Shown: piece after piece, positions 9,182-17,889 of the stretch | Layout: each line of letters starts with the position of its first letter | Position numbering within the stretch: the first letter of the stretch is position 1 | Source of the DNA: Chitinophagaceae bacterium | GTDB lineage: Bacteria; Bacteroidota; Bacteroidia; Chitinophagales; Chitinophagaceae | NCBI GenBank assembly: GCA_025923075.1 | Contig: JAICGN010000042.1 | Span: 1 to 32,599, forward strand | Reading direction: 5' to 3' | Length of the DNA: 32,599 nucleotides | The notes under the pieces: generated by a model | What the model was told of the DNA's origin: nothing | Databases searched by the model: none | What the model saw: only the letters and a program-made list of their open reading frames with translations | Program-made: the position numbers and the translations under genes

Positions 9182-12100
9182 ATGTTCAACTGTTTTTTAA
9201 ATATAGTCCTGGTGGCTGCAAGAAAGCTGAACAGCGTCTGGCGTGTATTTAATTTCAGCTTATTTATTTTTTTCTGCCTTTTTTGTCATTGCCAAACTTT
9301 TGATGAGAAAGATTATACTCGTTACACTGTTTTAGAGGGATTAAGTGATAGCTATGTTACAGGTATTACCCAGGATGAATTAGGCTATATCTGGATCAGT
9401 ACACGAAACGGACTGAATCGTTTTGATGGAAAAGAAATGGAAAGTATTTACCAGATTCCGGGTAAAGAAGGGCTCATCACTGACAACCTGGTAGATATAA
9501 AAGCTGTTGGCAACAGGTTATTGATCTATTCTGCGAAAGGCGCGGAATGGATCGATATAAAAAAAAATAGATTCATAAAGCTCAAAGTTTCTGAAGGCAA
9601 GCCCGCATTGGCATTGCAGAATTATTTTTTTGATGTGCTGATCACAAAAAATAATACCTGTTTTGTTTCAGGTTATACAGGTGTGTATGAGTTTGACAGT
9701 CTTGGTAACCTTATCTTCAGATACGACAGGCACAATCCAGACTCAACTGATAACCTGTATATCTATCCTCGTTTTGGCCGTTCCGTCAAAAAGATCAATG
9801 ACCAGCTTTTATTGCATTTTGATCTTAAATATAACATGTCTATTTATGATATCAATGCAAAGACATTTCGATCCATCGAAGAATACAAAAACAAGTTACC
9901 TGGCCTTTACTCATTAAGTGGCACAATGGCTCTGAAAGGAGATTTCGGTAAACATAAACTGCTTTTTCTTGACTTCAATTCCTGGAGGCTTATCATCTAT
10001 GATACTCAAAAAGACGTTGTTCTTACTCAGCAGTCGTTGTCGGCCTGGGCAAAAGCTTATTTTAACTGGGGCACGCATTGGGTACGGCTAAATGACAGCA
10101 CCGCTTTCATCTATGGGCAGCATAATGGTTTATACAAAATGCATATAGATCCCGTGAGTCTGCATATCAGGTATGATACAATCCCCTTAATGAACAGCAC
10201 CGTTTTTAGCGCCGCTTTCATAGACAAGAATAACCGATTGTGGTTAGGTGCACATAACGGGTTATTCCGGTATAACAAAAAGCCTGTAAACATTTTCTCA
10301 GTAAAACATCCCTCTGCAGAAAAGGCCGAATTCAATCACCCTATCTGGTTCTATAGTTTGTTTAGGTCCCCAAAATTCTTATATGCGTGCACATATTCTA
10401 CGCTACCATTTCTTGTCCTGGACGGCAATGATTACACGATAAAAAAACAGGTTTCCTTTGAAAGACTGTCAAAAAAATCAAACCAGATCTGGCAAATTGT
10501 GCCCTACAATAAAGACACCTTATGGTTTGGCACGCAAGACGGGTTGATCTGGTATGAAGAAAAGAACGGAACATTTGATCGTGTCAGTATCCCTGAAATT
10601 GACAGCTTGATACAACACAGGACCATTACATTACTTTATAAAGATTCAAAAGGAATGTTGTGGATCCAAGCGGATTGGGGAAGAGGATTCATAAAATATG
10701 ACCCTGAAAAAAGAACCAGTAAACGATATGCAATAACTGATAAAAATAATTACATGCCATTGCGGGTCGTGAATTTTGCCGCAGAGGATAAAGAAAACAA
10801 TCTATGGTTTGCTGAAAAAGGGTTGATTCGATGGAACCGGAAAACAGATGTTTTCGATACACTGATCACTTCCTACTATGGCTTTAACAAGGATAACAAT
10901 GCTATCACCGGCCTGAGCACTGATGAAAAGGGTAACCTTGTTTTCTGCAACGAAAATAACGGGGTATTGACATATGATCCAGTCACGCACCAGTATAATC
11001 AAATCACCACCGTAAATGGTTTGCAGGAAAATGCAGTCTACCAGGCAAAATCATTGGATAATTATCTTTGGGTGATCTCACACAATTATCTTACCGCAAT
11101 CAATAAAAAGAATTCAAAGGCAATAAGCTATTCATATTCGGACAGCTTTCCATCGGCCCTCTTTCTAAGGGCATACCATGACCCGGTAAAAAAAAGGTTG
11201 CTCCTGGGATTTGATAACCAGTTTGCCTGGATAAGCGATTCAATAGACAGACCACAGGAAAATTTCATCCCGTTTTATATTGACGCAATCAGTGTTGGCA
11301 ACGATACCACGCTCCTCTTTCCCGAAAAGACGATCAAATTGAAATATTTTGAAAATGATATCAGGATCCACTATAGTGCCCTGAATTTTGATGATCATCT
11401 TCTTAACCGGTATGCTTACCGCATCAACGGCAAAGAATGGGTGCAATTGGGCGACGAGAACTCTATTTATTTCAGTAATCTTTCCCCCGGTTCATACGAT
11501 CTGGAGGTCAAGTATTATTTAGCATCAGATCCGGATAATCAGAGCATCCGTACACTTAGTTTGATTGTGGCAGCGCCATTCTGGCAACAGCGGTGGTTCA
11601 TGGCAGTTGCTGCAGGCTTAGCGATCGCAATTCTAATATTCTTCTACAGGCGAAAGATCTCCGGGATAAGACAAAAGGCAAGCATTGATAAACAAATTGC
11701 AGAGTATGAGATTAAAGCCCTTCATGCGCAAATGAATCCTCATTTCATTTTTAATTGTCTCAATAGTATCCGGGAAATGATACTGAATAACGAGAATCAA
11801 CAGGCCTCTCACTACCTGAGCAAGTTTGCGCAGCTGATACGTATTACATTGAATCAATCTTCAAAGCAATTCATTACATTGGAAAGCACGATAGATTACC
11901 TTGAACGATATATAGAAATGGAAAAGATTAGAAATAATAAATTCAGCTGTACCATCGAAACGGATGATCAATTACAAACTGATGAGATCATGGTGCCGCC
12001 AATGCTTATCCAGCCATTTCTTGAAAATGCCATATGGCATGGGGCCGTTCCCGGAAAAGAGCTTCATATCGGGGTTCATTTCAAGAAAGAAAATAACCGG

Positions 12101-12337
12101 TTAATTTGTTTTGTAGAAGATAACGGCCAGGGTATCGACTCATCTTTGAATAGTAAAAAACAGTTGCAGGACCATCACAACCCCATCGGCATCGCCAATG
12201 TGAAAGAACGGATACATGTACTAAATGAAAAATATAAATTGAATTGCGAGCTCAGCATTGAAGACAAGTCGAAAAATGGCACTGGAAGCGGCACGACCGT
12301 AAAATTGTATTTTCCACTTCATTCGACAATGTCATGA
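9182..12337 (+). CDS. LytS-type sensor histidine kinase with Reg_prop beta-propeller and Y_Y_Y domain
   Basis: A 1051-residue inner-membrane sensor kinase. After a signal-anchor (about 20-37) residues about 45-690 form a two-component-regulator propeller with repeated LGYIWISTRNGLNRFDG, NNRLWLGAHNGLFRYN, DTLWFGTQDGLIWYE and KGMLWIQ motifs. A Y_Y_Y-like Ig domain follows (about 700-785, NRYAYRINGKEWVQLG), then a membrane helix (about 803-822). The cytoplasmic part has a His_kinase domain (PF06580 type) with the phospho-acceptor motif HAQMNPHFIFNCLNS (His854 in NPHF) and an HATPase region with PFLENAIWHG and EDNGQGID. The family senses periplasmic ligands and phosphorylates a LytTR regulator, which is encoded directly downstream with an ATGA overlap. 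The ligand cannot be read from the sequence; the divergent operon of surface proteins is a possible target. A start a few codons downstream is possible. Confidence 0.93.
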   Translation: MFNCFLNIVLVAARKLNSVWRVFNFSLFIFFCLFCHCQTFDEKDYTRYTVLEGLSDSYVTGITQDELGYIWISTRNGLNRFDGKEMESIYQIPGKEGLITDNLVDIKAVGNRLLIYSAKGAEWIDIKKNRFIKLKVSEGKPALALQNYFFDVLITKNNTCFVSGYTGVYEFDSLGNLIFRYDRHNPDSTDNLYIYPRFGRSVKKINDQLLLHFDLKYNMSIYDINAKTFRSIEEYKNKLPGLYSLSGTMALKGDFGKHKLLFLDFNSWRLIIYDTQKDVVLTQQSLSAWAKAYFNWGTHWVRLNDSTAFIYGQHNGLYKMHIDPVSLHIRYDTIPLMNSTVFSAAFIDKNNRLWLGAHNGLFRYNKKPVNIFSVKHPSAEKAEFNHPIWFYSLFRSPKFLYACTYSTLPFLVLDGNDYTIKKQVSFERLSKKSNQIWQIVPYNKDTLWFGTQDGLIWYEEKNGTFDRVSIPEIDSLIQHRTITLLYKDSKGMLWIQADWGRGFIKYDPEKRTSKRYAITDKNNYMPLRVVNFAAEDKENNLWFAEKGLIRWNRKTDVFDTLITSYYGFNKDNNAITGLSTDEKGNLVFCNENNGVLTYDPVTHQYNQITTVNGLQENAVYQAKSLDNYLWVISHNYLTAINKKNSKAISYSYSDSFPSALFLRAYHDPVKKRLLLGFDNQFAWISDSIDRPQENFIPFYIDAISVGNDTTLLFPEKTIKLKYFENDIRIHYSALNFDDHLLNRYAYRINGKEWVQLGDENSIYFSNLSPGSYDLEVKYYLASDPDNQSIRTLSLIVAAPFWQQRWFMAVAAGLAIAILIFFYRRKISGIRQKASIDKQIAEYEIKALHAQMNPHFIFNCLNSIREMILNNENQQASHYLSKFAQLIRITLNQSSKQFITLESTIDYLERYIEMEKIRNNKFSCTIETDDQLQTDEIMVPPMLIQPFLENAIWHGAVPGKELHIGVHFKKENNRLICFVEDNGQGIDSSLNSKKQLQDHHNPIGIANVKERIHVLNEKYKLNCELSIEDKSKNGTGSGTTVKLYFPLHSTMS

Positions 12338-13104
12338 CCCAGCGCTTGAAAAGCATATTAGTTGATGACGAACCGCGGGGATTAAGCTCCATGCAAAAGT
12401 TGCTGGAGTTAAATTGTCCTGACGTGGAGATCACTGCCCTGTGCAGCAATGTGGATGAAGCGACTGAAAAAATAAAACAATTAAGGCCAGACCTGGTTTT
12501 TCTTGACATTTCGATGCCTGTAAAAAATGGATTTGATCTGCTAAAAGAATTAAAAGACGCTCATTTTGAGGTGATATTTGTTACAGCACACAACCAGTTC
12601 ATGATAGAAGCCTTTCATTTCAGTGCTATTGATTATCTCTTAAAGCCTGTTGATGATGAATTATTGATCGACGCTGTAAAGAGAGCAAGGAAAAGAATTG
12701 CAGAAAAAACAGGAACCAAGAATATCGAAACCTTTCTTCATAACATGCAAGTGAAGCATTCACCACAGAAAATGAAACTATGTGTATCATCGCTGAAAGG
12801 CTTCCAGGTCGTAGAATTGGATGATATACTTTATGCTGAATCCTCAGGCAACTACACTAATTTAAATTTTACCAACGGACAAATCATCTGCACTTCAAAA
12901 CCGATGCACGAATATGAAGAACTATTAGAAGATTCGGGCTTTATCAGGATCCATAAATCATTTCTCGTTAACCTGCTGCATGTAAAAGAATATGTCCGAG
13001 GCGAAGGTGGTTCCGTGATTCTTTCCAACAATAAAGAGATAGAAGTGAGCAGAAGAAAAAAAGATATTTTCTTAACTAAGATGAAAGGGTTTTATAAATA
13101 TTAA
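12334..13104 (+). CDS. LytTR-family response regulator
   Basis: A 256-residue DNA-binding regulator. Residues about 6-122 are a receiver domain with the acidic pair D11-D12, the phospho-acceptor D58 (LVFLDISMP), the conserved Thr in FVTAHN and the Lys in YLLKPVD. Residues about 150-250 are a LytTR DNA-binding domain (LYAESSGNYTNL, FIRIHKSFLVNL). The ATG overlaps the kinase stop codon as ATGA at 12334-12337, so the two are translationally coupled and form a cognate pair. The targets are unknown. Confidence 0.95.
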   Translation: MTQRLKSILVDDEPRGLSSMQKLLELNCPDVEITALCSNVDEATEKIKQLRPDLVFLDISMPVKNGFDLLKELKDAHFEVIFVTAHNQFMIEAFHFSAIDYLLKPVDDELLIDAVKRARKRIAEKTGTKNIETFLHNMQVKHSPQKMKLCVSSLKGFQVVELDDILYAESSGNYTNLNFTNGQIICTSKPMHEYEELLEDSGFIRIHKSFLVNLLHVKEYVRGEGGSVILSNNKEIEVSRRKKDIFLTKMKGFYKY

Positions 13105-13115
13105 TTCCAATCTTT

Positions 13116-13916
13116 TTAACCAGGTAAAGATAATTCCCCCTTCATATAAAACACACACTGCCCTGCCATGGTTACACGATCACCCCACCATTTACATTCA
13201 AGCTCGCCTCCCCGTTGTGAAATCTGCTTCGCAAACATTTTCTTTTTATCAAGTTTTTCCGCCCAGAATGGAATGAGTTGTGAGTGGGCAGAGCCCGTTA
13301 CGGGATCTTCGTCAATGCCTGCCGCTGGTGCAAAAAACCTTGAAACAAAGTCAATACCATTTCTTCCCGGGGCAGTAATGATTACTTTATACCCCGTATC
13401 CTTTAATAATGAAAAGTTAGGAGAGCATTTTTTTACCTCATCCTCATTTTGCAATTCAACCAGCACATCACGATTTTTATAAACTCCGACAACATCCGAA
13501 AGATTCAATGCATTCAATAATTCTTCAGGATAATCATCAAATCGTTCAGGCTTCCATGATGGAAAATCCATATGTAATACATCGCCACGTTTTTCTACGG
13601 AAAGCTTTCCGCTTTTACAATTAAAATGAATTTGGTCCTGCTCAAAACCCAGTTTGTTAAAAATGATCCATGCACTCGCTAAGGTAGCGTGACCACAAAG
13701 ATTAATTTCTATTCCCGGAGTAAACCACCGAAGCTCGAAATCAATTCCGGACTGGGATGATGGAACAAAAAAAGCTGTTTCACTTAAATTATTTTCCATC
13801 GCAATTTTTTGCATCAGATCAGTATCTAACCATTTTTCTAATGGTATGATAGCGGCGGGGTTGCCCTGGAATAGTTTGTTGGTGAATGCGTCTACTTGAT
13901 AAAGAGTCAGTTTCAT
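13116..13916 (-). CDS. PhzF-family isomerase/epimerase
   Basis: With the ATG at 13916 the protein is 266 aa, the normal PhzF length. The frame continues to 13946, but those ten codons (MSIANCQFIT) are encoded by a simple degenerate repeat and are unlikely to be translated. Family hallmarks are MKLTLYQVDAFT and GNPAA at the N-terminus, the catalytic-glutamate motif NNLSETAFFV (E46, matching Glu45 of PhzF), the GHATLASAW motif near 75-85 and the DEDPVTGSAH motif near 205-215. The family has a pseudo-twofold diaminopimelate-epimerase fold and carries out proton-shift isomerisations. The substrate of this one is unknown and there is no phenazine gene nearby. It converges with the LytTR gene, the two stops being 11 bases apart. 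Confidence 0.9.
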   Translation of the reverse strand: MKLTLYQVDAFTNKLFQGNPAAIIPLEKWLDTDLMQKIAMENNLSETAFFVPSSQSGIDFELRWFTPGIEINLCGHATLASAWIIFNKLGFEQDQIHFNCKSGKLSVEKRGDVLHMDFPSWKPERFDDYPEELLNALNLSDVVGVYKNRDVLVELQNEDEVKKCSPNFSLLKDTGYKVIITAPGRNGIDFVSRFFAPAAGIDEDPVTGSAHSQLIPFWAEKLDKKKMFAKQISQRGGELECKWWGDRVTMAGQCVFYMKGELSLPG

Positions 13917-13917
13917 T

Positions 13918-13950
13918 GTAATAAATTGGCAATTTGCAATTGACAATAAG
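13918..13950. repeat. Degenerate ttgcaat/aattggcaat microrepeat, downstream flank
   Basis: A short run of overlapping near-repeats (aattggcaatttgcaattg) sits between the PhzF gene and the broken four-helix-bundle gene. A similar run lies on the other side of that gene at 14347-14378. Such simple runs are not coding, although they extend the PhzF frame by ten codons. Confidence 0.45.
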
Positions 13951-13957
13951 CAAATGT

Positions 13958-14319
13958 TTAATACTTATCAGGATTATTAATCATATGATTAAGCAATCTT
14001 CCTATTTCTTCGTTTCGTAAAATCAATACTTCGTGTTTTTGTTGAGCAATATACTTACACGCAAGTGCAAAATCAAACCACACGCCTGTTTCTGGGTTTT
14101 CACCGTCGCTATCTGTAACTTTTGAAACAAAATGGGCAGGATAACGTTTCTTTCGATATGCTTCCGCTAAATTAGTGCAGATGCTCCGGATGATTTTCTA
14201 ATTTGATTTGTCAAGGAGTATGTTTCTTCTTTGGGAAATGTTTTTGATATATCATAAATCTCCATCGCTTGTTCAAATGAAAGCCTATAAACTCTATCTT
14301 TAAAACTCCTTGCAGCCAT
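13958..14319 (-). pseudogene. Frameshifted four-helix-bundle protein (IVS/bAvd-like family)
   Basis: Reading from an ATG at 14319 gives MAARSFKDRVYRLSFEQAME, then KTFPKEETYSLTNQIRKSS, and then a stop at 14167-14169. Shifting frame near 14185-14189 restores RSICTNLAEAYRKKRYPAHF, KVTDSDGENPETGVWFDFA, CKYIAQQKHEVL and RNEEIGRLLNHMINNPDKY to a TAA at 13958. The whole matches the family of about 120 residues often annotated 'four helix bundle protein' or 23S rRNA-intervening-sequence protein, including the YSLTxQIRxSSRSxxxNLAEA core. The span of 362 bases is one short of 121 codons, consistent with loss of one base (tcatccgg where tcatcccgg would keep frame). It is a recent pseudogene or an assembly error. 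It is flanked by degenerate microrepeats and lies between two metabolic genes. Confidence 0.8.
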
Positions 14320-14346
14320 ATGAAATGTCAATAGAACGTGTTTCTT

Positions 14347-14378
14347 GCCTCTTGTCAGTTGCTCATTGCCTATTGCAT
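14347..14378. repeat. Degenerate ttgc microrepeat, upstream flank
   Basis: The spacer holds cttgtcagttgctcattgcc and then tattgcat: near-repeats of an 8-9-base unit of the same style as 13918-13950 on the far side of the broken four-helix-bundle gene. It directly abuts the 3' end of the E1 dehydrogenase gene. Confidence 0.4.
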
Positions 14379-14379
14379 A

Positions 14380-16770
14380 TTACTCCTTCATCATCTTCTT
14401 AATCACCGTTTCAATCTCCTCAGCATTGGGTTTGCTGAAATAATCGCCATCACTTCCATAAGAAGGCCGGTGTTCTTTGCCCGTTAGAGTTCTTGGAGCT
14501 ACATCAAGATGGCGATATCCTCCCTGTTCTTCCATGACCTTATTAAACATAAACGCTGCTGCGCCACCGGGAACATCTTCATCGACAAATAAAATGCGAT
14601 TTGTTTTCTTTAGTGAGTCCAGAATTTTATGATTGATATCGAACGGTAGCAACGTCTGCACATCTATTATTTCACAACTAATCCCATTCACTTCTAACCG
14701 ATCCGCCGCTTCCTGTATTATTCGTAATACCGAGCCATAAGAAACAACCGTTATGTCAGTTCCGTCTCTTATTATTTCAGGCAGTCCGAGGGGAACAGTG
14801 AATTGAAGAAGATTTGAGATTAATTTTTCTTTCAACCTGTATCCATTTAAACATTCAATGATGATACCAGGATCATTACCCCTTAATAATGTGTTATACA
14901 TACCAACGGCCTGCGTCATGTTTCTTGGAACACAAACATACATGCCTCTTAAAGAATTTATCACCATTCCCATGGGTGACCCACTGTGCCAGATCCCTTC
15001 CAGCCTGTGACCGCGGGTCCTTACAATCAGCGGGCAACTTTGTTTTCCTTTTGTTCTAAAATGTAATGTTGCCGCATCATCACTCAGCGGTTCCAGACCA
15101 TATAATAAATAATCAAGATATTGGATCTCTGCAATTGGTCTTAACCCTCGCATTGCGATACCGATACCCTGTCCCATTATCGTTAGTTCACGAATACCGC
15201 TGTCAAAAATCCTTGCATCACCATATTTTGCCTGCAAACCGCTGAAGCCCTGATTAACGTCCCCAATCTTACCAACATCCTCGCCAAAAGCAACTACATA
15301 GGGATTGCTCGCAAACAATGCGTCAAAATATTTGTTCAATATTTCAAACCCGTTTATCATCGGTGCATCAGTAGCAATCACTGCTTTTGTTTCGGTAACT
15401 TTTAATGTACTTTTTTCACCAGTATTATATAAATGAGAATTATAAAGAAGTTCATTTTCTTTTAAGAGATCATTGTAATAATCTTTTGCCCAGAATGCTG
15501 CGTCATGATCTCCTGCTGCGTTCAGTATCGCATGCAATGATCTCATCACATCGCGGCGCATCGGTTCACGATTGGAAGAAAGCTCCTTGGAAATCTGTTG
15601 CACTGTCTGACTCTTGTTTGGAATATTCGTTGCAAGTGATGTTGCCAACTCAACGATCCGCTTTACGTGTTCCTTTATTGGCGCCTGGTATTTCTCGAAT
15701 GCTTTTGTTCTTTCATCCTTCACCTGGTTCTTGGCCTTTGATTCGAGGCGACTTAACTCCTCATCAGTTGCTAACGCAGCATCAATGATCCATTCACGCA
15801 TTTTTCTCATGCAATCAAATTCCCTTTCCCATTCAAGTCGTTCAGGTGTTTTATAACGTTCGTGGCTGCCGGAAGTGGAGTGCCCTTGTGGTTGCGTCAG
15901 TTCTTCAACATGAAATAATGCAGGTGTATGTGTTTCTCTTGCCAGCCGAACGCCTTCTTCAAACGCCTCGCACATACCTGCATAATCCCAGCCCCTTACT
16001 TTATAAATATGAAAACCATTTGAATCATCTCTTTTTTGAAAGCCACTCAGTGCTTCCGAAATTGATCCTTTAGTGGTTTGCAATTTTTTCGGAACAGAAA
16101 TTCCATACCCATCATCCCAAACAAATATTGCCATCGGGACCTGCATCACTCCCGCCGCGTTTACCGTCTCCCAAAAATGACCTTCTGATGTTGCAGCATC
16201 CCCAATTGTAACAAAGCAAACCTCATTGCCATTGTCAGAAAGGTGAGTGAATTGTTTTAATTCTTTGATGCTGCGAAAACATTTAGATGCAAGAGCAATG
16301 CCCAGACCTCGCGGCATCTGGCCTGCCGTTGGTGCAAGGTCAGCAATCGTATTTTTCCGATTCACCAGGTCAAGCCAATCCCCATTTTCATCAGTCAGGG
16401 ACGTACAGAAATGAGAGACCATTTGTCTTCCTGCACTGTTTGGATCATTATTCTCATTTGGATCAGCGTATAATTGCGAAAAAAATTGTTCGACAGTGGT
16501 CTGTGCGATGGCGAATTGAAAAGTTTGATCGCGATAATAGCCGCTGCGGAAATCCCCCTCCCTAAAAAACTTTGCCATGGCTACCTGTGCCACTTCCTTA
16601 CCATCACCAAAAATTCCAAATTTGGCTTTGCCCGTAAGCACTTCTTTACGACCCAATAAACTTGCCTCCCTGCTTAAACAGGCAGTATAAAAATCATTTA
16701 AAACCTCATTACGAAAACTTTCAAACGAAAGTTTATCAGCGGCAATTATGGAGGGATGAGGGGTATCCAT
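14380..16770 (-). CDS. Fused alpha/beta E1 component of a branched-chain-type 2-oxoacid dehydrogenase
   Basis: A 796-residue thiamine-diphosphate enzyme that decarboxylates a 2-oxoacid and passes the acyl group to a lipoyl-E2 partner. Residues about 15-380 form the alpha part, with the ThDP-binding region GDAATSEGHFWETVNAAGV...WDDGYGIS and the phosphorylation-loop-like QPQGHSTSGSHERY. Residues about 380-460 are a linker. Residues about 465-796 are the beta part (VVAFGEDVGKIGDVNQGF, GIRELTIMGQGIGIAMRG, RTRGHRLEGIWHSGSP, VDEDVPGGAAAFMFN). E1 alpha and beta are separate genes in many bacteria; the fusion is usual in Bacteroidota. No E2 or E3 gene is present here, so partners must be encoded elsewhere. 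The most likely substrate class is branched-chain 2-oxoacids, but specificity cannot be read from the sequence. Confidence 0.93.
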   Translation of the reverse strand: MDTPHPSIIAADKLSFESFRNEVLNDFYTACLSREASLLGRKEVLTGKAKFGIFGDGKEVAQVAMAKFFREGDFRSGYYRDQTFQFAIAQTTVEQFFSQLYADPNENNDPNSAGRQMVSHFCTSLTDENGDWLDLVNRKNTIADLAPTAGQMPRGLGIALASKCFRSIKELKQFTHLSDNGNEVCFVTIGDAATSEGHFWETVNAAGVMQVPMAIFVWDDGYGISVPKKLQTTKGSISEALSGFQKRDDSNGFHIYKVRGWDYAGMCEAFEEGVRLARETHTPALFHVEELTQPQGHSTSGSHERYKTPERLEWEREFDCMRKMREWIIDAALATDEELSRLESKAKNQVKDERTKAFEKYQAPIKEHVKRIVELATSLATNIPNKSQTVQQISKELSSNREPMRRDVMRSLHAILNAAGDHDAAFWAKDYYNDLLKENELLYNSHLYNTGEKSTLKVTETKAVIATDAPMINGFEILNKYFDALFASNPYVVAFGEDVGKIGDVNQGFSGLQAKYGDARIFDSGIRELTIMGQGIGIAMRGLRPIAEIQYLDYLLYGLEPLSDDAATLHFRTKGKQSCPLIVRTRGHRLEGIWHSGSPMGMVINSLRGMYVCVPRNMTQAVGMYNTLLRGNDPGIIIECLNGYRLKEKLISNLLQFTVPLGLPEIIRDGTDITVVSYGSVLRIIQEAADRLEVNGISCEIIDVQTLLPFDINHKILDSLKKTNRILFVDEDVPGGAAAFMFNKVMEEQGGYRHLDVAPRTLTGKEHRPSYGSDGDYFSKPNAEEIETVIKKMMKE

Positions 16771-16865
16771 GCGACAAAGATATAGGAAAGGGTATCTGCT
16801 TTTCGGCGTGTTAAAAAATACTGAATTTCTGTGCCTTTAGCCTATGGTTTCTGGAGTTGATGTCT

Positions 16866-16873
16866 TAAATTTG
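16866..16873 (+). promoter_or_regulatory. Candidate -7 box for the DUF1573 pair
   Basis: taaattTG at 16866-16873 matches the Bacteroidota -7 consensus TAnnTTTG exactly and lies 33 bases before the ATG at 16907. I see no good TTG/TTTG element at the expected distance upstream, so the call is tentative. Confidence 0.35.
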
Positions 16874-16906
16874 ATCCCGAGAACGATCGGAACTAAATCA
16901 TTCAAA

Positions 16907-17338
16907 ATGAAAAAACTTTTTACCCTTCTTTCTGCAATTGCAATAGCAATTGTAGTAAATGCACAACCACCTCAGGAAGTACTTTCAGTTAAAGAAACAG
17001 CCTTTGATTTTGGAACTATACCCCAGGGAAAACCTGTTTATCATTTTTTTGAAGTTACCAACACAGGTAAGGATCCTATGGTAATCTCAAATGTTCAAAC
17101 CAGCTGCGGTTGTACAACGCCGGAATGGAGTAAGGAGCCGATTGCTCCCGGCGCAACTTCTAAGGTCCGGGTTGGATATAATGCTGCCGGTGAAGGTCAT
17201 TTTGAAAAATATATCACGATAATGTACAACCAAAATCTCTCAAAACAGATCAAGATAACGGGAACTGTGTGGAAAGCACCGGCTGGCTCAGCACCTGAAA
17301 ATTCATCAATTAGCTTACTAAAACAAAAAAACAATTAA
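16907..17338 (+). CDS. DUF1573 secreted protein, first of a tandem pair
   Basis: I choose the ATG at 16907 (143 aa), where a clean signal peptide begins (MKKLFTLLSAIAIAIVVNAQ). The frame extends to 16844, but those codons contain the candidate promoter. The mature part is a DUF1573 (ASPM-SPD-2-Hydin-like Ig) domain: VKETAFDFGTIPQGKPVYHF, the hallmark TSCGCTTPEWSKEPIAPG, and VGYNAAGEGHF. The family is periplasmic or surface-exposed and of unknown function. A second DUF1573 gene starts four bases after the stop, so the two are cotranscribed. Confidence 0.92.
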   Translation: MKKLFTLLSAIAIAIVVNAQPPQEVLSVKETAFDFGTIPQGKPVYHFFEVTNTGKDPMVISNVQTSCGCTTPEWSKEPIAPGATSKVRVGYNAAGEGHFEKYITIMYNQNLSKQIKITGTVWKAPAGSAPENSSISLLKQKNN

Positions 17339-17342
17339 GATC

Positions 17343-17792
17343 ATGAAGAAGTTATTATTATTTGTTGCCGCGGCCTTTGCAATATCTTCAGCTGTAACGG
17401 CACAGACGAAAGCAGAGGATGTCGTAAAATTTAATGAACTGAAATATGATTTCGGAAAAATCAAGCAGGGAGTACCAACTACTTTCGATTTCGAATTTAA
17501 AAATATCACGGACAAACCACTGGTGATAGAGAATGCATCAGCCTCTTGTGGATGTACCACTCCAAAATGGCCACAAGCACCTGTAATGGCTGGTAAAAAA
17601 GAGAAAATTAATGTTGGCTATAATGCGGCAAGTGCCGGGGCATTTTCAAAAACCATTACCGTAAAACTTGCTGGGGTGGATGCTCCTGTAACGTTGACAA
17701 TTACCGGGGACGTACTGACCGCCGAAGCTTATGATGCGTACGTAAAAGAAAACGGATCCAAACAAAAATCAAAAGGCAAATCCGGTAAGTAG
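17343..17792 (+). CDS. DUF1573 secreted protein, second of a tandem pair
   Basis: 149 residues with signal peptide MKKLLLFVAAAFAISSAVTA, then a DUF1573 domain (FNELKYDFGKIKQGVPTTF, ASCGCTTPKWPQAPVMAGKK, VGYNAASAGAFSKTI). It aligns throughout with the upstream gene but is clearly diverged. It ends in a lysine-rich tail (NGSKQKSKGKSGK) that the first copy lacks, which could contact anionic cell-surface polymers (inference). The unit is closed by the terminator at 17821. Confidence 0.92.
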   Translation: MKKLLLFVAAAFAISSAVTAQTKAEDVVKFNELKYDFGKIKQGVPTTFDFEFKNITDKPLVIENASASCGCTTPKWPQAPVMAGKKEKINVGYNAASAGAFSKTITVKLAGVDAPVTLTITGDVLTAEAYDAYVKENGSKQKSKGKSGK

Positions 17793-17820
17793 TATATTAT
17801 TCAATTGAAAAATTTTAGGG

Positions 17821-17847
17821 TCCCCGTCTTAAGACGGGGATTTTTTA
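17821..17847 (+). terminator. Rho-independent terminator after the DUF1573 pair
   Basis: A perfect 20-base palindrome tccccgtcttaagacgggga (17821-17840) is followed by tttttta. It lies 28 bases past the stop of the second DUF1573 gene and separates it from the aminotransferase. Confidence 0.92.
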
Positions 17848-17856
17848 TTCATAAGG

Positions 17857-17885
17857 TTGAACTTAACTTATGATAATTACCTTTG
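17857..17885 (+). promoter_or_regulatory. Candidate promoter of the aminotransferase, possibly leaderless
   Basis: TTG at 17857-17859 and TAccTTTG at 17878-17885 are separated by 18 bases, close to the Bacteroidota pattern TTG-N19-TAnnTTTG. The -7 box ends only four bases before the ATG at 17890, so transcription would start at or next to the initiation codon. Confidence 0.45.
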
Positions 17886-17889
17886 AGCC

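Noticed and set aside
15405-15788. 127-codon plus-strand open frame
   Set aside because: It is antisense to the well-conserved E1 dehydrogenase gene and shows no family features.
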